Of a DNA stretch of 64,000 bases, positions 16,299-23,824 are shown piece by piece. Origin of the DNA: Pseudarthrobacter siccitolerans (lineage in GTDB: Bacteria > Actinomycetota > Actinomycetes > Actinomycetales > Micrococcaceae); NCBI RefSeq assembly GCF_001046895.1, contig NZ_CAQI01000049.1, forward strand, positions 1 through 64,000, written 5' to 3'. The position numbers and the translations under genes were made by a program. The notes beneath the pieces were generated by a model. It did not search any database. It had not been told where the DNA came from and saw only the letters and a list, made by a program, of their open reading frames with translations. The number at the start of each line of letters is the position of its first letter. Positions within the stretch are counted from its first letter, which is position 1.

Positions 16299-16788
16299 TA
16301 AGTGACTCCTCCAAGGTTTTCTGTTCGCTGGTGGTGCCGGCCGCCGTTGCCCGGACTGATTTCTTGAGTGATTCCGTGAGCCTGCGGAGGGATCTCGCCG
16401 TGTCCCCGGCGTCCTCCTCGCTCCAGTCGCGCAGGTAGTCCTGCAGGACCGTGGTGCGCTGTTCCTCGATGTGGCGGAGCTTCTCGGCTCCCAACGGTGT
16501 GAGGGCAACCAGCTGGGCCCGGCCGTCGTGGGGGTCCTGCCTGCGGACCACCAGGCCGTGCTCCTCAAGGTCCGCGATGTGGCGGCTGAGGACGGGAGCG
16601 CTGACGCCCAGCCGCTCGGCCAGGCGGGTGGCACGGGTTTCCCCCTCCCCCACGAACCGCAGGACCCCTTGAAGGGCTACACCCGTCTCCTGCCCGCGGA
16701 CATTGGCGGTAGCGATCCACCGCACTGCGCGCTGGAGATCGAAGATCTGGTAGACCAGATCCGCTGCCGTATCCGGTGCTACTGCCAT
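16291..16788 (-). CDS. MarR-family repressor of the efflux operon
   Basis: A 165-residue winged-helix regulator. The DNA-binding part runs from about residue 45 to 105 (TRATRLAERLGVSAPVLSRH as helix-turn-helix, HGLVVRRQDPHDGRAQLVALT as wing with the conserved D-x-R-D/G-x-R pattern), flanked by dimerisation helices. ATG at 16788 has AAGGAG 9 bases upstream. It is the first gene of a two-gene operon with the MFS exporter and sits directly behind two TTGC-type palindromic sites (16810-16852), the classic arrangement of an autorepressing MarR that releases DNA when a drug or phenolic ligand binds. Ligand unknown. Confidence 0.9.
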   Translation of the reverse strand: MAVAPDTAADLVYQIFDLQRAVRWIATANVRGQETGVALQGVLRFVGEGETRATRLAERLGVSAPVLSRHIADLEEHGLVVRRQDPHDGRAQLVALTPLGAEKLRHIEEQRTTVLQDYLRDWSEEDAGDTARSLRRLTESLKKSVRATAAGTTSEQKTLEESLNG

Positions 16789-16809
16789 TGCTTCAGGCTC
16801 CTTACTTGT

Positions 16810-16852
16810 TTGCCTAAAGCAACTATATCTTAACTTGGTTGCTTTGGGAAAC
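16810..16852 (-). promoter_or_regulatory. Two MarR-type operators over the promoter of the marR-efflux operon
   Basis: TTGCCTAAAGCAA (16810-16822) and TTGCTTTGGGAAA (16839-16851) are similar 13-mers, and AAAGCAAC (16816-16823) with GTTGCTTT (16838-16845) forms an 8-bp inverted repeat. The region between is AT-rich and contains TATAGT on the minus strand (16822-16827) as a -10 element. Binding by the adjacent MarR would block transcription. Inference from position and symmetry. Confidence 0.6.
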
Positions 16853-16877
16853 TAAAGGAGCCTTGAAGGGGGAATGC

Positions 16878-16914
16878 AGAAGGTCCCGGTTCCACATGGG
16901 AGCCGGGACCTTCT
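16878..16914. terminator. Hairpin terminator downstream of the TPP enzyme gene
   Basis: AGAAGGTCCCGG (16878-16889) and CCGGGACCTTCT (16903-16914) form a perfect 12-bp stem with a 13-base loop, 48 bases beyond the stop of the leftward TPP enzyme gene and between it and the marR promoter. Confidence 0.65.
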
Positions 16915-16961
16915 TGGGGTTATCCAGTAAGCGCAAGCGTTTGATCAGTCTGGGCGGGGCC

Positions 16962-18653
16962 TCAGTCTGGCAGGTGCGTCGGGGCGAACATCTTCAGCAG
17001 CGTTTCCACCACGACGACGTTGGGCCCGTCCGCGGCAAATCCCGCCTTGAGCGCCTCCCCCACATCCTCAGGCGCCACTTTCGTGGCCGGCACACCGAAG
17101 GCTTCGGCGAGCTTAACGAAATCCGGGCGTGCCAGTTCGGTGGCGGTGGCCTTGCCGAAGGCTCCCACCATGTATTCGCGCAGGATGCCGTAGCCGCCGT
17201 CGTCCACGATGAGCCAGGTGACCGGAACGTTGTGCTGCTTGGCAGTGGCAAGTTCGGAGATGGAGTACATCGACGAGCCATCGCCGGAGACCGCGAGGAC
17301 CCGGCCAGGCTTGCCCACCGTCTCCAGGCCCACCGCTCCACCGATCGCTGCCGGAAAACCGTAGCCCAGGCCGCCGGCGCCTTGGGCCGAGTGGAACTGG
17401 CCCTCGCGGGCGTCCCAGCAGCTCCAGCCCCAGTACGCGGAGATGGTCATGTCCCAGAAGGTCTGCATGTCGGCCGGGACTGCTTCGCGGATGTCTGCCA
17501 TGAACTTCAGTTCCTTGGCCAGGTCCTGTGATTCCAGCCGGGCCCGGACCTTGGCCAGTGATTCCTGCACCAGGTCCTCCGGGGATGTCCCGTGCCAACC
17601 GGGCCTGGCCCGGCCGGCCTCAAGCGCTTCGTCGAGGGCTGCCAGGGCCTGCCCGGCATCCGCGCGGATGCCCAAACCGGGGCGGTTGGATTCGAGGACC
17701 CGGGGTTCGGCGTCGATCTGGATGATCCGGCCGCGCGGCTCGAACGTAAAGTAGTTGGAGGTGACCTCGCCCAGGGACGAGCCGATAACCACCAGGACGT
17801 CCGCGTCCTCGAGCAGATCGGTCATGTGGCGGTCCTCGATCCAGGACTGCAGCGACAGCTCATGGTTCCAGGGGAACGCACCGTTGCCGCCCGGGGTGCA
17901 GATGACCGGGGCGCGGAGTTTCTCCGCGATGGAGAGCAGGGACTTCTCCGCCCGGCCGCGGCGGGTGCCGCCTCCGGCGATGATGGCCGGACGTTCCGCC
18001 GCCTGCAGCCATTTGACCGCCTCGCGGACCAGCTCCACGCGCGGCGGGTTGTCCGCCGCTTCCGCGAGCGCGTCCTCCACCGGTGGAACCATAATCGGAT
18101 CGAGCAGGACGTTCTGCGGAATTTCGATCCACACCGGTCCCTGGGGCGAGGAGATCGCCTCGGTCCAGGCGTCCTGGATGGCCGATGGGATGCCGGACGC
18201 GTGCTGGATCAGCCGCTGGCTCTTGGTCACGTTCGCCGCGGACGCCTTCTGATCATCAAGCTGGTGCAGCATGCCCTTGCGCCGCGCGCCCAGCCCCTCG
18301 AGCGGGATCTGGCTGGCCACCACCACCATGGGCACGCCGGTGGCGTAGGCCTCCTGCAGGCCGGCCAGGGACGTCAGCGCGCCGGGACCGGTGGAGAGGA
18401 AGAGGACTCCCACCTCGCCGGTGGCCCGCGAATAGCCGTCCGCCGCGAACGCAGAGTTGTTCTCCACCCGGGAGGACACAAACTGCAGGTTACCGCGGCC
18501 CATCGCGTCAAACAGCCCCAGGGCGTGCTGCCCGGGAATGCCGAAGACGGTCTTCGCACCCAGTGCCTCGAGGGTTTCGACGACGAGATCCCCGCCGTTG
18601 CGTTGTCCCGTGCCTTTAGTCGGGGCCGCAGTCCCCGGATCGAAATCGATCAT
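16962..18653 (-). CDS. Thiamine-pyrophosphate enzyme, probable 2-ketoarginine-type decarboxylase
   Basis: A 563-residue TPP enzyme of the acetolactate synthase/benzoylformate decarboxylase fold: N-terminal Pyr domain (about 20-185) with the cofactor-activating Glu in SRVENNSAFAADGYSRATG, a central Rossmann domain (about 205-340), and a C-terminal PP domain with GDGSSMYSISELATAKQHN and IVDDGGYG binding Mg-TPP. It lies 3 bases downstream of an agmatinase-family gene. In Pseudomonas a TPP decarboxylase (AruI) converts 2-ketoarginine to 4-guanidinobutyraldehyde upstream of guanidinobutyrase, and a similar decarboxylase lies near gbuA with a sodium symporter (from memory). That context makes a guanidino-keto-acid decarboxylase the best guess; an acetolactate-synthase-like role is the alternative. 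Confidence 0.8.
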   Translation of the reverse strand: MIDFDPGTAAPTKGTGQRNGGDLVVETLEALGAKTVFGIPGQHALGLFDAMGRGNLQFVSSRVENNSAFAADGYSRATGEVGVLFLSTGPGALTSLAGLQEAYATGVPMVVVASQIPLEGLGARRKGMLHQLDDQKASAANVTKSQRLIQHASGIPSAIQDAWTEAISSPQGPVWIEIPQNVLLDPIMVPPVEDALAEAADNPPRVELVREAVKWLQAAERPAIIAGGGTRRGRAEKSLLSIAEKLRAPVICTPGGNGAFPWNHELSLQSWIEDRHMTDLLEDADVLVVIGSSLGEVTSNYFTFEPRGRIIQIDAEPRVLESNRPGLGIRADAGQALAALDEALEAGRARPGWHGTSPEDLVQESLAKVRARLESQDLAKELKFMADIREAVPADMQTFWDMTISAYWGWSCWDAREGQFHSAQGAGGLGYGFPAAIGGAVGLETVGKPGRVLAVSGDGSSMYSISELATAKQHNVPVTWLIVDDGGYGILREYMVGAFGKATATELARPDFVKLAEAFGVPATKVAPEDVGEALKAGFAADGPNVVVVETLLKMFAPTHLPD

Positions 18654-18656
18654 CGG

Positions 18657-19721
18657 CTACTCCTTGCCCGCGGCAGCGAAGCCTGCAGGGCGTCGCGCTT
18701 CCTGGCCGAGGGCTTGCGCCGCGTAGCCCGTTTCCGCTCCGAAGCGGTCGCCGGGTACTGCGTTGTCCGCCATGAGGGTCACCAGTTCGTAGGCGACGTG
18801 GCTTGCCGCGACGCCGGTGATTTCAGCGTGGTCGTAGGCGGGGGCCACCTCCACCACGTCGGCGCCCACCAGGTTCATGCCGCGGAAGCCCCGGATGATT
18901 TCCAGCAGTTCGCGGCTGGTGATGCCGCCGGCTTCCGGGGTGCCGGTGCCGGGAGCGTGGGCAGGATCCAGGACGTCGATGTCCACGGAGATGTAGAGGG
19001 GACGGTTGCCAATCCGGTCGCGGACCTTGGCCACCGTTTCCAGGACGCCCTGGTAGTAGACGTCCGCGGAGGTGACGATGCCGAACCCGAAGCGGTGGTC
19101 GTCGTCGAGATCCTTTTTGCCGTACAGCGGGCCGCGGGTGCCGATGTGGCTGATGGCTTCGGTGTCCAGGATGCCTTCCTCGACGGCGCGGCGGAACGGG
19201 GTGCCATGCGTGTACTCGGCGCCGAAGTAGGTATCCCAGGTGTCCAGGTGCGCATCGAAGTGGAGCATGGCGATGGGTCCACCCGCACGCTCCGCGGCGG
19301 CCCGGAGCAGGGGCAGGGCAATGGTGTGGTCACCGCCAAGGGTCACCAGTTTGCTGCCGGCGGCCGTGAGGTCCAGGGCATTCTGCTGGATGGTTTCGAT
19401 GGCTTCGTTGATGTTAAACGGGTTGACGGCCATGTCCCCTGCGTCGGCCACCTGGACGTTCTCGAACGGGCTGACGTCCCAGGCAGGGTTGTAGGGGCGC
19501 AGCAGCCGGCTGGCTTCGCGGACGTGGTTGGCGCCGAAGCGGGCGCCCGGGCGGTAGGAGACGCCCGAATCGAAGGGCACGCCCACCACCGTGACGTCGG
19601 CTTTCGCCACCTGGTCGAGGCGCGGAAGGCGGGCATACGTGGCAGCACCGGCGTAACGGGGAATACGGGATGAATCGATGGGGCCAAGGTTGCCGTTGGC
19701 TTCGATGCGCAGCTCTTCCAA
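18657..19721 (-). CDS. Agmatinase/guanidinobutyrase-family ureohydrolase
   Basis: A 354-residue manganese ureohydrolase that cleaves a guanidino compound to an amine and urea in the cytosol. Metal ligands are all present: GGDHT, HFDAHLDTW and SVDIDVLDPAHAPGTGTPE; GDMAVNPFN and TRGPLYG also fit the agmatinase branch. The first ligand block is followed by normal spacing, so the enzyme should be active. The start is a TTG at 19721 with AAGGAG nine bases upstream. It leads a two-gene operon with the TPP enzyme. Whether the substrate is agmatine, 4-guanidinobutyrate or 3-guanidinopropionate cannot be read from motifs; the TPP partner favours guanidinobutyrate. Confidence 0.87.
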   Translation of the reverse strand: MEELRIEANGNLGPIDSSRIPRYAGAATYARLPRLDQVAKADVTVVGVPFDSGVSYRPGARFGANHVREASRLLRPYNPAWDVSPFENVQVADAGDMAVNPFNINEAIETIQQNALDLTAAGSKLVTLGGDHTIALPLLRAAAERAGGPIAMLHFDAHLDTWDTYFGAEYTHGTPFRRAVEEGILDTEAISHIGTRGPLYGKKDLDDDHRFGFGIVTSADVYYQGVLETVAKVRDRIGNRPLYISVDIDVLDPAHAPGTGTPEAGGITSRELLEIIRGFRGMNLVGADVVEVAPAYDHAEITGVAASHVAYELVTLMADNAVPGDRFGAETGYAAQALGQEARRPAGFAAAGKE

Positions 19722-19823
19722 TGGAGGCCTCTCCTTCGAGGAGTTGAGGGACTGATGTGACTGCCATCATACACCTTGGTTTTCTAATGCGCATCAATTG
19801 TTTACTCAACGTGCTGAGGCCCG

Positions 19824-19935
19824 ATGCGCCTTCCTGCCCAGTTACCTCTGCAAGAGCACTCGGACCGTGCAGGAGCCCCGCCATCGCCAGCGTTCAACGC
19901 AGCGCGCCCGCCAAGCAACCGGGCGGGACCGCACA
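19824..19935. repeat. Degenerate palindromic element, copy 1
   Basis: This segment shares GCCCAGTTAC (19836-19845) and, exactly 64 bases later, a 35-base block beginning AGCGCGCCC and ending CGCACA (19901-19935) with the segment at 20846-20956. Its own ends are roughly inverted repeats of each other (TGCG..TCC.GCCC.GTT). It lies between the agmatinase-family gene and the AbiEi/DUF559-like gene. Copy 2 lies just behind that gene. Confidence 0.55.
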
Positions 19936-20012
19936 CACTTCAACCCCTGGACTTACCCACATACATCTGCCCACCGGTTCCCCTGCCGCAGGCGCGAGCA
20001 TCAGATAGGGGT

Positions 20013-20840
20013 ATGGAAATTCTCGACTACCTGAAGCGGGCTGGCGGAGTGGCCCGCTCAGCACAACTTCTGGACGCCGGATTTTCACGCCGGGACCTGC
20101 TGCGGCTCAAAGAGTCCGGCGTCACCCAGCCCAGGCGCGGAGTTTTTGCCCTGCCGGACTGCGACCAGTCCCTCCGCGCCGCGATCCGGCATAACGGCCG
20201 GCTCAGCTGCGCCAGTGCAGCCGCGCACTACGGACTTTGGCTCCGACAACCGCCCGAACGGCTTCATTTGGCCTGCAACCACGGCCACGGCAACGGATTC
20301 GTCCGGCACCGCACCGTCAGATTCCAAGGGCATCCACTCATGCCGATCGCGGCGGTCGAAGATGTAGCCCTGCATGCGCTCGGCTGCCTCACACCCCCGG
20401 CATCCATCGCGATGGCGACATCCGCGATCCGCCTGCATGGTGTGCCCAGGGAACTACTGGCAGACCAGCTGCGGGCAGACCGTTCCGGAACAGCACTCCG
20501 GGCACTTCGGGAAATCGATATGCGGGCCGAATCCATTGTCGAAGTCGATGCCCAGCACCTCTTTCGAACGAACGGGATTGCCTACGAGGCACAGGTGTCT
20601 ATCCCGGGCATCGGCAGGGTGGATTTCCTCCTGGACGGCTTCCTCATTGTCGAGATCGACGGCTTCGCCTTCCACTCACAAAGAGCTGACATGCTCCGGG
20701 ACAGGGACCGGAACAATGCGTCAACAGTGAAAGGCTTTGCCGTCCTGCGCTACATGCCCGAACACATCTGGTTCAACCCAGACCGGGTGGCAGCAGAAAT
20801 CAGGGCGGTTTTGGCGGACCGCAGGCAGCCGACCCGCTGA
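20013..20840 (+). CDS. AbiEi-like winged-helix protein with C-terminal DUF559/Vsr-type nuclease-like domain
   Basis: A 275-residue protein of a type widespread in actinobacteria. The N-terminus (about 1-50, EILDYLKRAGGVARSAQLLD... RGVFAL) looks like the AbiEi antitoxin winged helix. The C-terminal 90 residues (EVDAQHLFRTNGI, IPGIGRVDFLLDGFLIVEID, VLRYMPEHIWFNP) match the DUF559/Vsr-like PD-(D/E)xK fold, with D in RVDFLL and E in VEID as possible catalytic acids. ATG at 20013 is chosen over an upstream in-frame ATG at 19824 that would translate a repeat; an AGGGG precedes it closely. No partner toxin gene is adjacent. The gene interrupts the guanidino cluster and is flanked by two copies of a palindromic element, so it may be an acquired module. 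Function unknown. Confidence 0.75.
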   Translation: MEILDYLKRAGGVARSAQLLDAGFSRRDLLRLKESGVTQPRRGVFALPDCDQSLRAAIRHNGRLSCASAAAHYGLWLRQPPERLHLACNHGHGNGFVRHRTVRFQGHPLMPIAAVEDVALHALGCLTPPASIAMATSAIRLHGVPRELLADQLRADRSGTALRALREIDMRAESIVEVDAQHLFRTNGIAYEAQVSIPGIGRVDFLLDGFLIVEIDGFAFHSQRADMLRDRDRNNASTVKGFAVLRYMPEHIWFNPDRVAAEIRAVLADRRQPTR

Positions 20841-20845
20841 GGAGC

Positions 20846-20955
20846 GTGCGGTCCGGCCCAGTTACTCCACGTCAAGCAACCCCGGGTCCGGCGGATTGCG
20901 CTGGCGCGGGCGGCAGGATCAGCGCGCCCCCGGAAGTAACCGGGCAGGAACGCAC
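20846..20955. repeat. Degenerate palindromic element, copy 2
   Basis: Ends are inverted repeats of 21 bases at 20846-20866 and 20935-20955 matching at 18 positions (outer GTGCG/CGCAC, inner GTTACT/AGTAAC). It begins five bases after the stop of the AbiEi/DUF559-like gene. It shares two blocks at identical spacing with copy 1 at 19824-19935, about 1.02 kb away. Confidence 0.6.
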
Positions 20956-20970
20956 ATCCCCGAAGGGAAG

Positions 20971-21546
20971 CTACCGGCTTGCCGCGGGAACCAGTACCCA
21001 GAGAACCTCGACCGGCTTATCCGTCGGGTTGACCCAGGTATGCGGCTCGCGGCCGGGGAAGGTCACGGTGTCCCCGGTGTTCAGGTCATACTGCTCATTG
21101 GTGAGGATCAGCCGGATACTGCCCTTGATCACGTGCAGCACGTCAACGTCGCAGTCCACCGCGTAGAGCTCGGACTCGCCACGGCCGTGCGGCTCGATGC
21201 AGGCCTGGATGATCTGGATCCGCCGCTCCGAACGCGCCGTGAGGAGCCGCTCCACGATCCCCTGGCCACCAAGCGAGATCCGCGGCCCGTCATTGCGCTT
21301 GGTGAGGTGGGTCTCCGGCGCGGCAAACAGGTCGCCGATGGAAATCGACAGGACCTGGCAGAGCGTCACGAGGGAGGCTACGGAGGGGGACGTCAGATCC
21401 CGTTCCACCCGGCTGAGGAACCCTTTGGTGAGCCCGGTGGCGTCGGCAACCTGCTCGATAGTGAGCCGCTGGGACTGCCGCGCCGCCCGGATCCTGGACC
21501 CGATGGCAACGGGCACGTTGCTTGGCTCGACTGGCAGTGCCTTCAT
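20971..21546 (-). CDS. XRE-family regulator with C-terminal cupin domain
   Basis: A 191-residue transcription factor with an N-terminal helix-turn-helix (about residues 15-70, IGSRIRAARQSQRLTIEQVA and LTKGFLSRVERDLTSPSVAS) and a C-terminal cupin sensor (about 110-188, GDTVTFPGREPHTWVNPTD). Such XRE-cupin proteins typically control uptake and breakdown of amines, amino acids or guanidino compounds and sense a pathway intermediate through the cupin. ATG at 21546 is preferred because AAAGGT lies 6 bases upstream; an ATG five codons earlier is less well placed. It is divergent from the sodium symporter gene, with a palindrome (21702-21716) between, and near the agmatinase operon, so it probably controls both. 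Confidence 0.88.
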   Translation of the reverse strand: MKALPVEPSNVPVAIGSRIRAARQSQRLTIEQVADATGLTKGFLSRVERDLTSPSVASLVTLCQVLSISIGDLFAAPETHLTKRNDGPRISLGGQGIVERLLTARSERRIQIIQACIEPHGRGESELYAVDCDVDVLHVIKGSIRLILTNEQYDLNTGDTVTFPGREPHTWVNPTDKPVEVLWVLVPAASR

Positions 21547-21701
21547 CTGCGTACCTTTCATGGCCGGCAGTCCGGCCCCGACTCTGGAGCAATACTAATG
21601 GCCAGCCGCTTCTGTGACGCCTCCATGGCGCGCGTGGCTCCGGGCACCAGTTTCCCCTTGACTGTTACCACGGTCACAGCCTACTCTTTGGAAAACATCT
21701 G

Positions 21702-21716
21702 TTGCCTATCGGGCAA
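21702..21716. promoter_or_regulatory. Candidate operator of the XRE-cupin regulator
   Basis: TTGCC-TATCG-GGCAA is a perfect 5-bp inverted repeat, extended partly on both sides (TG... and ...TA), in the 271-base divergent region between the regulator and symporter starts. No close copy was seen upstream of the agmatinase-family gene. Function is inferred from position. Confidence 0.45.
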
Positions 21717-21817
21717 TAATCGAGAATCCACTCTCACCCCCCGCCCCAGTGCAGCGGCTTCCGTAATTCCCCCTTCCGGAGGCCACCCCGGCTGCCCACA
21801 GCTCCAAGGAGTCCAAC

Positions 21818-23338
21818 GTGGACGCACGTGTCATCAACATCGCCATTGTGGTGGTGTACCTACTCGCAATGCTTGCCTTCGGCTGGTGGGGCAAGTCCCG
21901 CACCAGGAACAACAGCGACTTCCTGGTGGCCGGCCGCCGCCTCGGCCCCTTCCTCTACACAGGCACCATGGCCGCCGTCGTCCTCGGCGGAGCCTCCACC
22001 GTTGGCGGCGTCGGCCTCGGCTACAAGTTCGGCATCTCCGGCATGTGGCTGGTGGTGGCCATCGGCGCCGGTGTGCTGCTGCTGAGCCTGCTCTTCGCCG
22101 GAACCATCCAAAAGCTGAAGATCTACACCGTCTCGCAGATGCTCACCCTGCGGTACGGCAGCAGGGCCACGGAGGCCTCGGGGATCGTGATGCTCGCGTA
22201 CACCCTGATGCTGTGCGCCACGTCCACCGGCGCCTACGCCACCATCTTTGTGGTGCTGTTCGGGTGGGACCGGGCCCTCGCCATCGCAGTGGGCGGCGCG
22301 ATCGTGCTGGTGTACTCAACCATCGGCGGCATGTGGTCCATCACCCTGGCGGACCAGGTGCAGTTCGTCATCAAGACCGTGGGCATCTTCTTCCTGATGC
22401 TCCCCTTCACCCTGAGCGCTGCGGGCGGCATCGACGGCATCCGCAGCCGCGTGGATGAGAGCTTCTTCCAGATCGACGGCATCGGCCTGCAGACCATCAT
22501 CACCTACTTCGTGGTGTACACCTTGGGCCTGCTCATCGGCCAGGACATCTGGCAGCGGGTCTTCACGGCCAAGACCCCGGGCGTGGCACGCTGGGGCGGC
22601 GCGACTGCAGGAATCTACTGCATCCTTTACGGTGTTGCCGGCGCCCTGATCGGCATGGCTGCCAGCGTTGCCCTGTCCGATATCGAGATTGCCGCCAAGG
22701 ACGATGTGTACGCCGAAGTGGCCCAGAACCTGCTGCCCCTGGGCATCGGCGGACTGGTGCTCGCGGCAGCCGTGGCCGCGATGATGTCCACTGCATCCGG
22801 CGCCCTGATCGCCGCTGCAACCGTGGCACGCGCCGACGTCCTGCCGTTCGTGGCCAGCTGGTTCGGCAAGGACATCAACACCGAGGACAGCGACAACCCC
22901 GAGCACGACGTCAAAGCCAACCGCATCTGGGTCCTGGTCCTGGGCACCGTCGCAATCGTCATCGCCATCATCACCAAGGACGTGGTCGCCGCCCTGACCA
23001 TCGCGTACGACATCCTGGTGGGCGGCCTCCTCGTCGCCATCCTTGGCGGCCTGGTGTGGAAGCGCGGGACAGGCGCGGCTGCCGCGGCTTCCATGGCCGT
23101 GGGCTCCGTGGTGACGCTGGGCACCATGATCATCCTGGAAATCAACGCCAAAGCACCCCTGGACGGCATCTACGCCAACGAGCCCATCTACTACGGCCTG
23201 CTGGCCTCGGCCGCGGTGTACGTAGCCGTGTCCCTGCTGACAAAGCCCACCGATCCCCATGTCATGCGGAATTGGCAGCGCCGCGTCGCGGGACAGGCTT
23301 CCGAAGAGGCACCGGAAGCAGTCCCCACGGCGCAGTAG
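21818..23338 (+). CDS. Sodium:solute symporter (SSS family)
   Basis: A 506-residue integral membrane importer of the SSS (LeuT-fold) family with about 13 hydrophobic segments. Diagnostic parts are SDFLVAGRRLGPFLYTGTMA near the N-terminus, GGASTVGGVGLGYKFG in helix 2, YSTIGGMWSITLADQVQFV in the middle and AAVAAMMSTASGALIAAATV, where the Ser/Thr residues form the sodium site. The start is GTG at 21818 with AAGGAG 6 bases upstream. It is divergent from the XRE-cupin regulator and probably brings in the substrate of the agmatinase/TPP enzymes, plausibly a guanidino acid or amine. A strong hairpin terminator follows. Confidence 0.88.
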   Translation: MDARVINIAIVVVYLLAMLAFGWWGKSRTRNNSDFLVAGRRLGPFLYTGTMAAVVLGGASTVGGVGLGYKFGISGMWLVVAIGAGVLLLSLLFAGTIQKLKIYTVSQMLTLRYGSRATEASGIVMLAYTLMLCATSTGAYATIFVVLFGWDRALAIAVGGAIVLVYSTIGGMWSITLADQVQFVIKTVGIFFLMLPFTLSAAGGIDGIRSRVDESFFQIDGIGLQTIITYFVVYTLGLLIGQDIWQRVFTAKTPGVARWGGATAGIYCILYGVAGALIGMAASVALSDIEIAAKDDVYAEVAQNLLPLGIGGLVLAAAVAAMMSTASGALIAAATVARADVLPFVASWFGKDINTEDSDNPEHDVKANRIWVLVLGTVAIVIAIITKDVVAALTIAYDILVGGLLVAILGGLVWKRGTGAAAAASMAVGSVVTLGTMIILEINAKAPLDGIYANEPIYYGLLASAAVYVAVSLLTKPTDPHVMRNWQRRVAGQASEEAPEAVPTAQ

Positions 23339-23358
23339 CGCCAGCTTTAAGGACACGC

Positions 23359-23410
23359 ACGACGGCGGCACCTCCTTTCGCTTTCCAGCGAAGGAAGGTG
23401 CCGCCGTCGT
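23359..23410. terminator. Long hairpin terminator between convergent genes
   Basis: Arms 23359-23382 and 23387-23410 (outer ACGACGGCGG / CCGCCGTCGT) pair at all but two of 24 positions around a TTCC loop. It lies between the 3' end of the symporter gene and the 3' end of the small acidic protein gene and likely stops transcription both ways. Its outer stem and loop resemble the hairpin at 50908-50960. Confidence 0.75.
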
Positions 23411-23415
23411 CTGTT

Positions 23416-23640
23416 CTATTCAGGTTCGCGGACCTCGTCATCATCGAGCGGGACCACCCGGTCCTCGGCGTCTATGACGACAGGAGGTGCCTGGACCACG
23501 GGTTCCTCCGCGTCCAGGAATTCATCCTCGGTGTCCCAGTCTTCGTCGGCGACCGGGGCATCCTCGGCGTAGTCGTAAGCAGGATCGGCCTCGACGGAAT
23601 CCAGGTGGGGCATGTCCGGGTGCTGTCCGGTGGTGTTCAT
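23416..23640 (-). CDS. Small highly acidic protein
   Basis: A 74-residue protein with about one third Asp/Glu and almost no basic residues (EDAPVADEDWDTEDEFLDAE, VVPLDDDEVREPE). No signal peptide, membrane segment or known motif is visible; it is probably disordered. ATG at 23640 has GGAGG 7 bases upstream, and codon use is typical for the region, which supports a real gene. It ends against the bidirectional terminator at 23359-23410. I do not recognise the family. Confidence 0.65.
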   Translation of the reverse strand: MNTTGQHPDMPHLDSVEADPAYDYAEDAPVADEDWDTEDEFLDAEEPVVQAPPVVIDAEDRVVPLDDDEVREPE

Positions 23641-23770
23641 TGTGCAACCTCCGTTTGTTCGTACCTGACGTGCTCTTTTTGGCGGGTGCCGGCGGGCGCC
23701 ACACTTTCATCACAGCACCGCCAGGTGCCACGGTCAAGGGTGCGTTGTCAGCCGCACGGGCAGCCAAAAC

Positions 23771-23787
23771 AACCGCGATTTTGAGGC
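23771..23787. repeat. Short repeated motif, second copy
   Basis: AACCGCGATTTTGAGGC differs at one base from 2571-2587. Both copies lie in intergenic DNA. Whether it belongs to a wider dispersed repeat cannot be told from two copies. Confidence 0.35.
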
Positions 23788-23824
23788 CTGCCGAAACTCC
23801 GGAGTGAGGGATGCCAGCCGAAAA

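Noticed and set aside
14202..16634. An 810-residue version of the MFS exporter starting inside marR.
   Set aside because: The extra N-terminus is an out-of-frame reading of marR; the ATG at 16298 overlapping the marR stop gives a normal exporter start.
17592..19673. A 693-codon plus-strand frame opposite the agmatinase-family and TPP genes.
   Set aside because: Antisense shadow of two motif-rich genes, with Arg/Gly/Val-rich translation and no domain.
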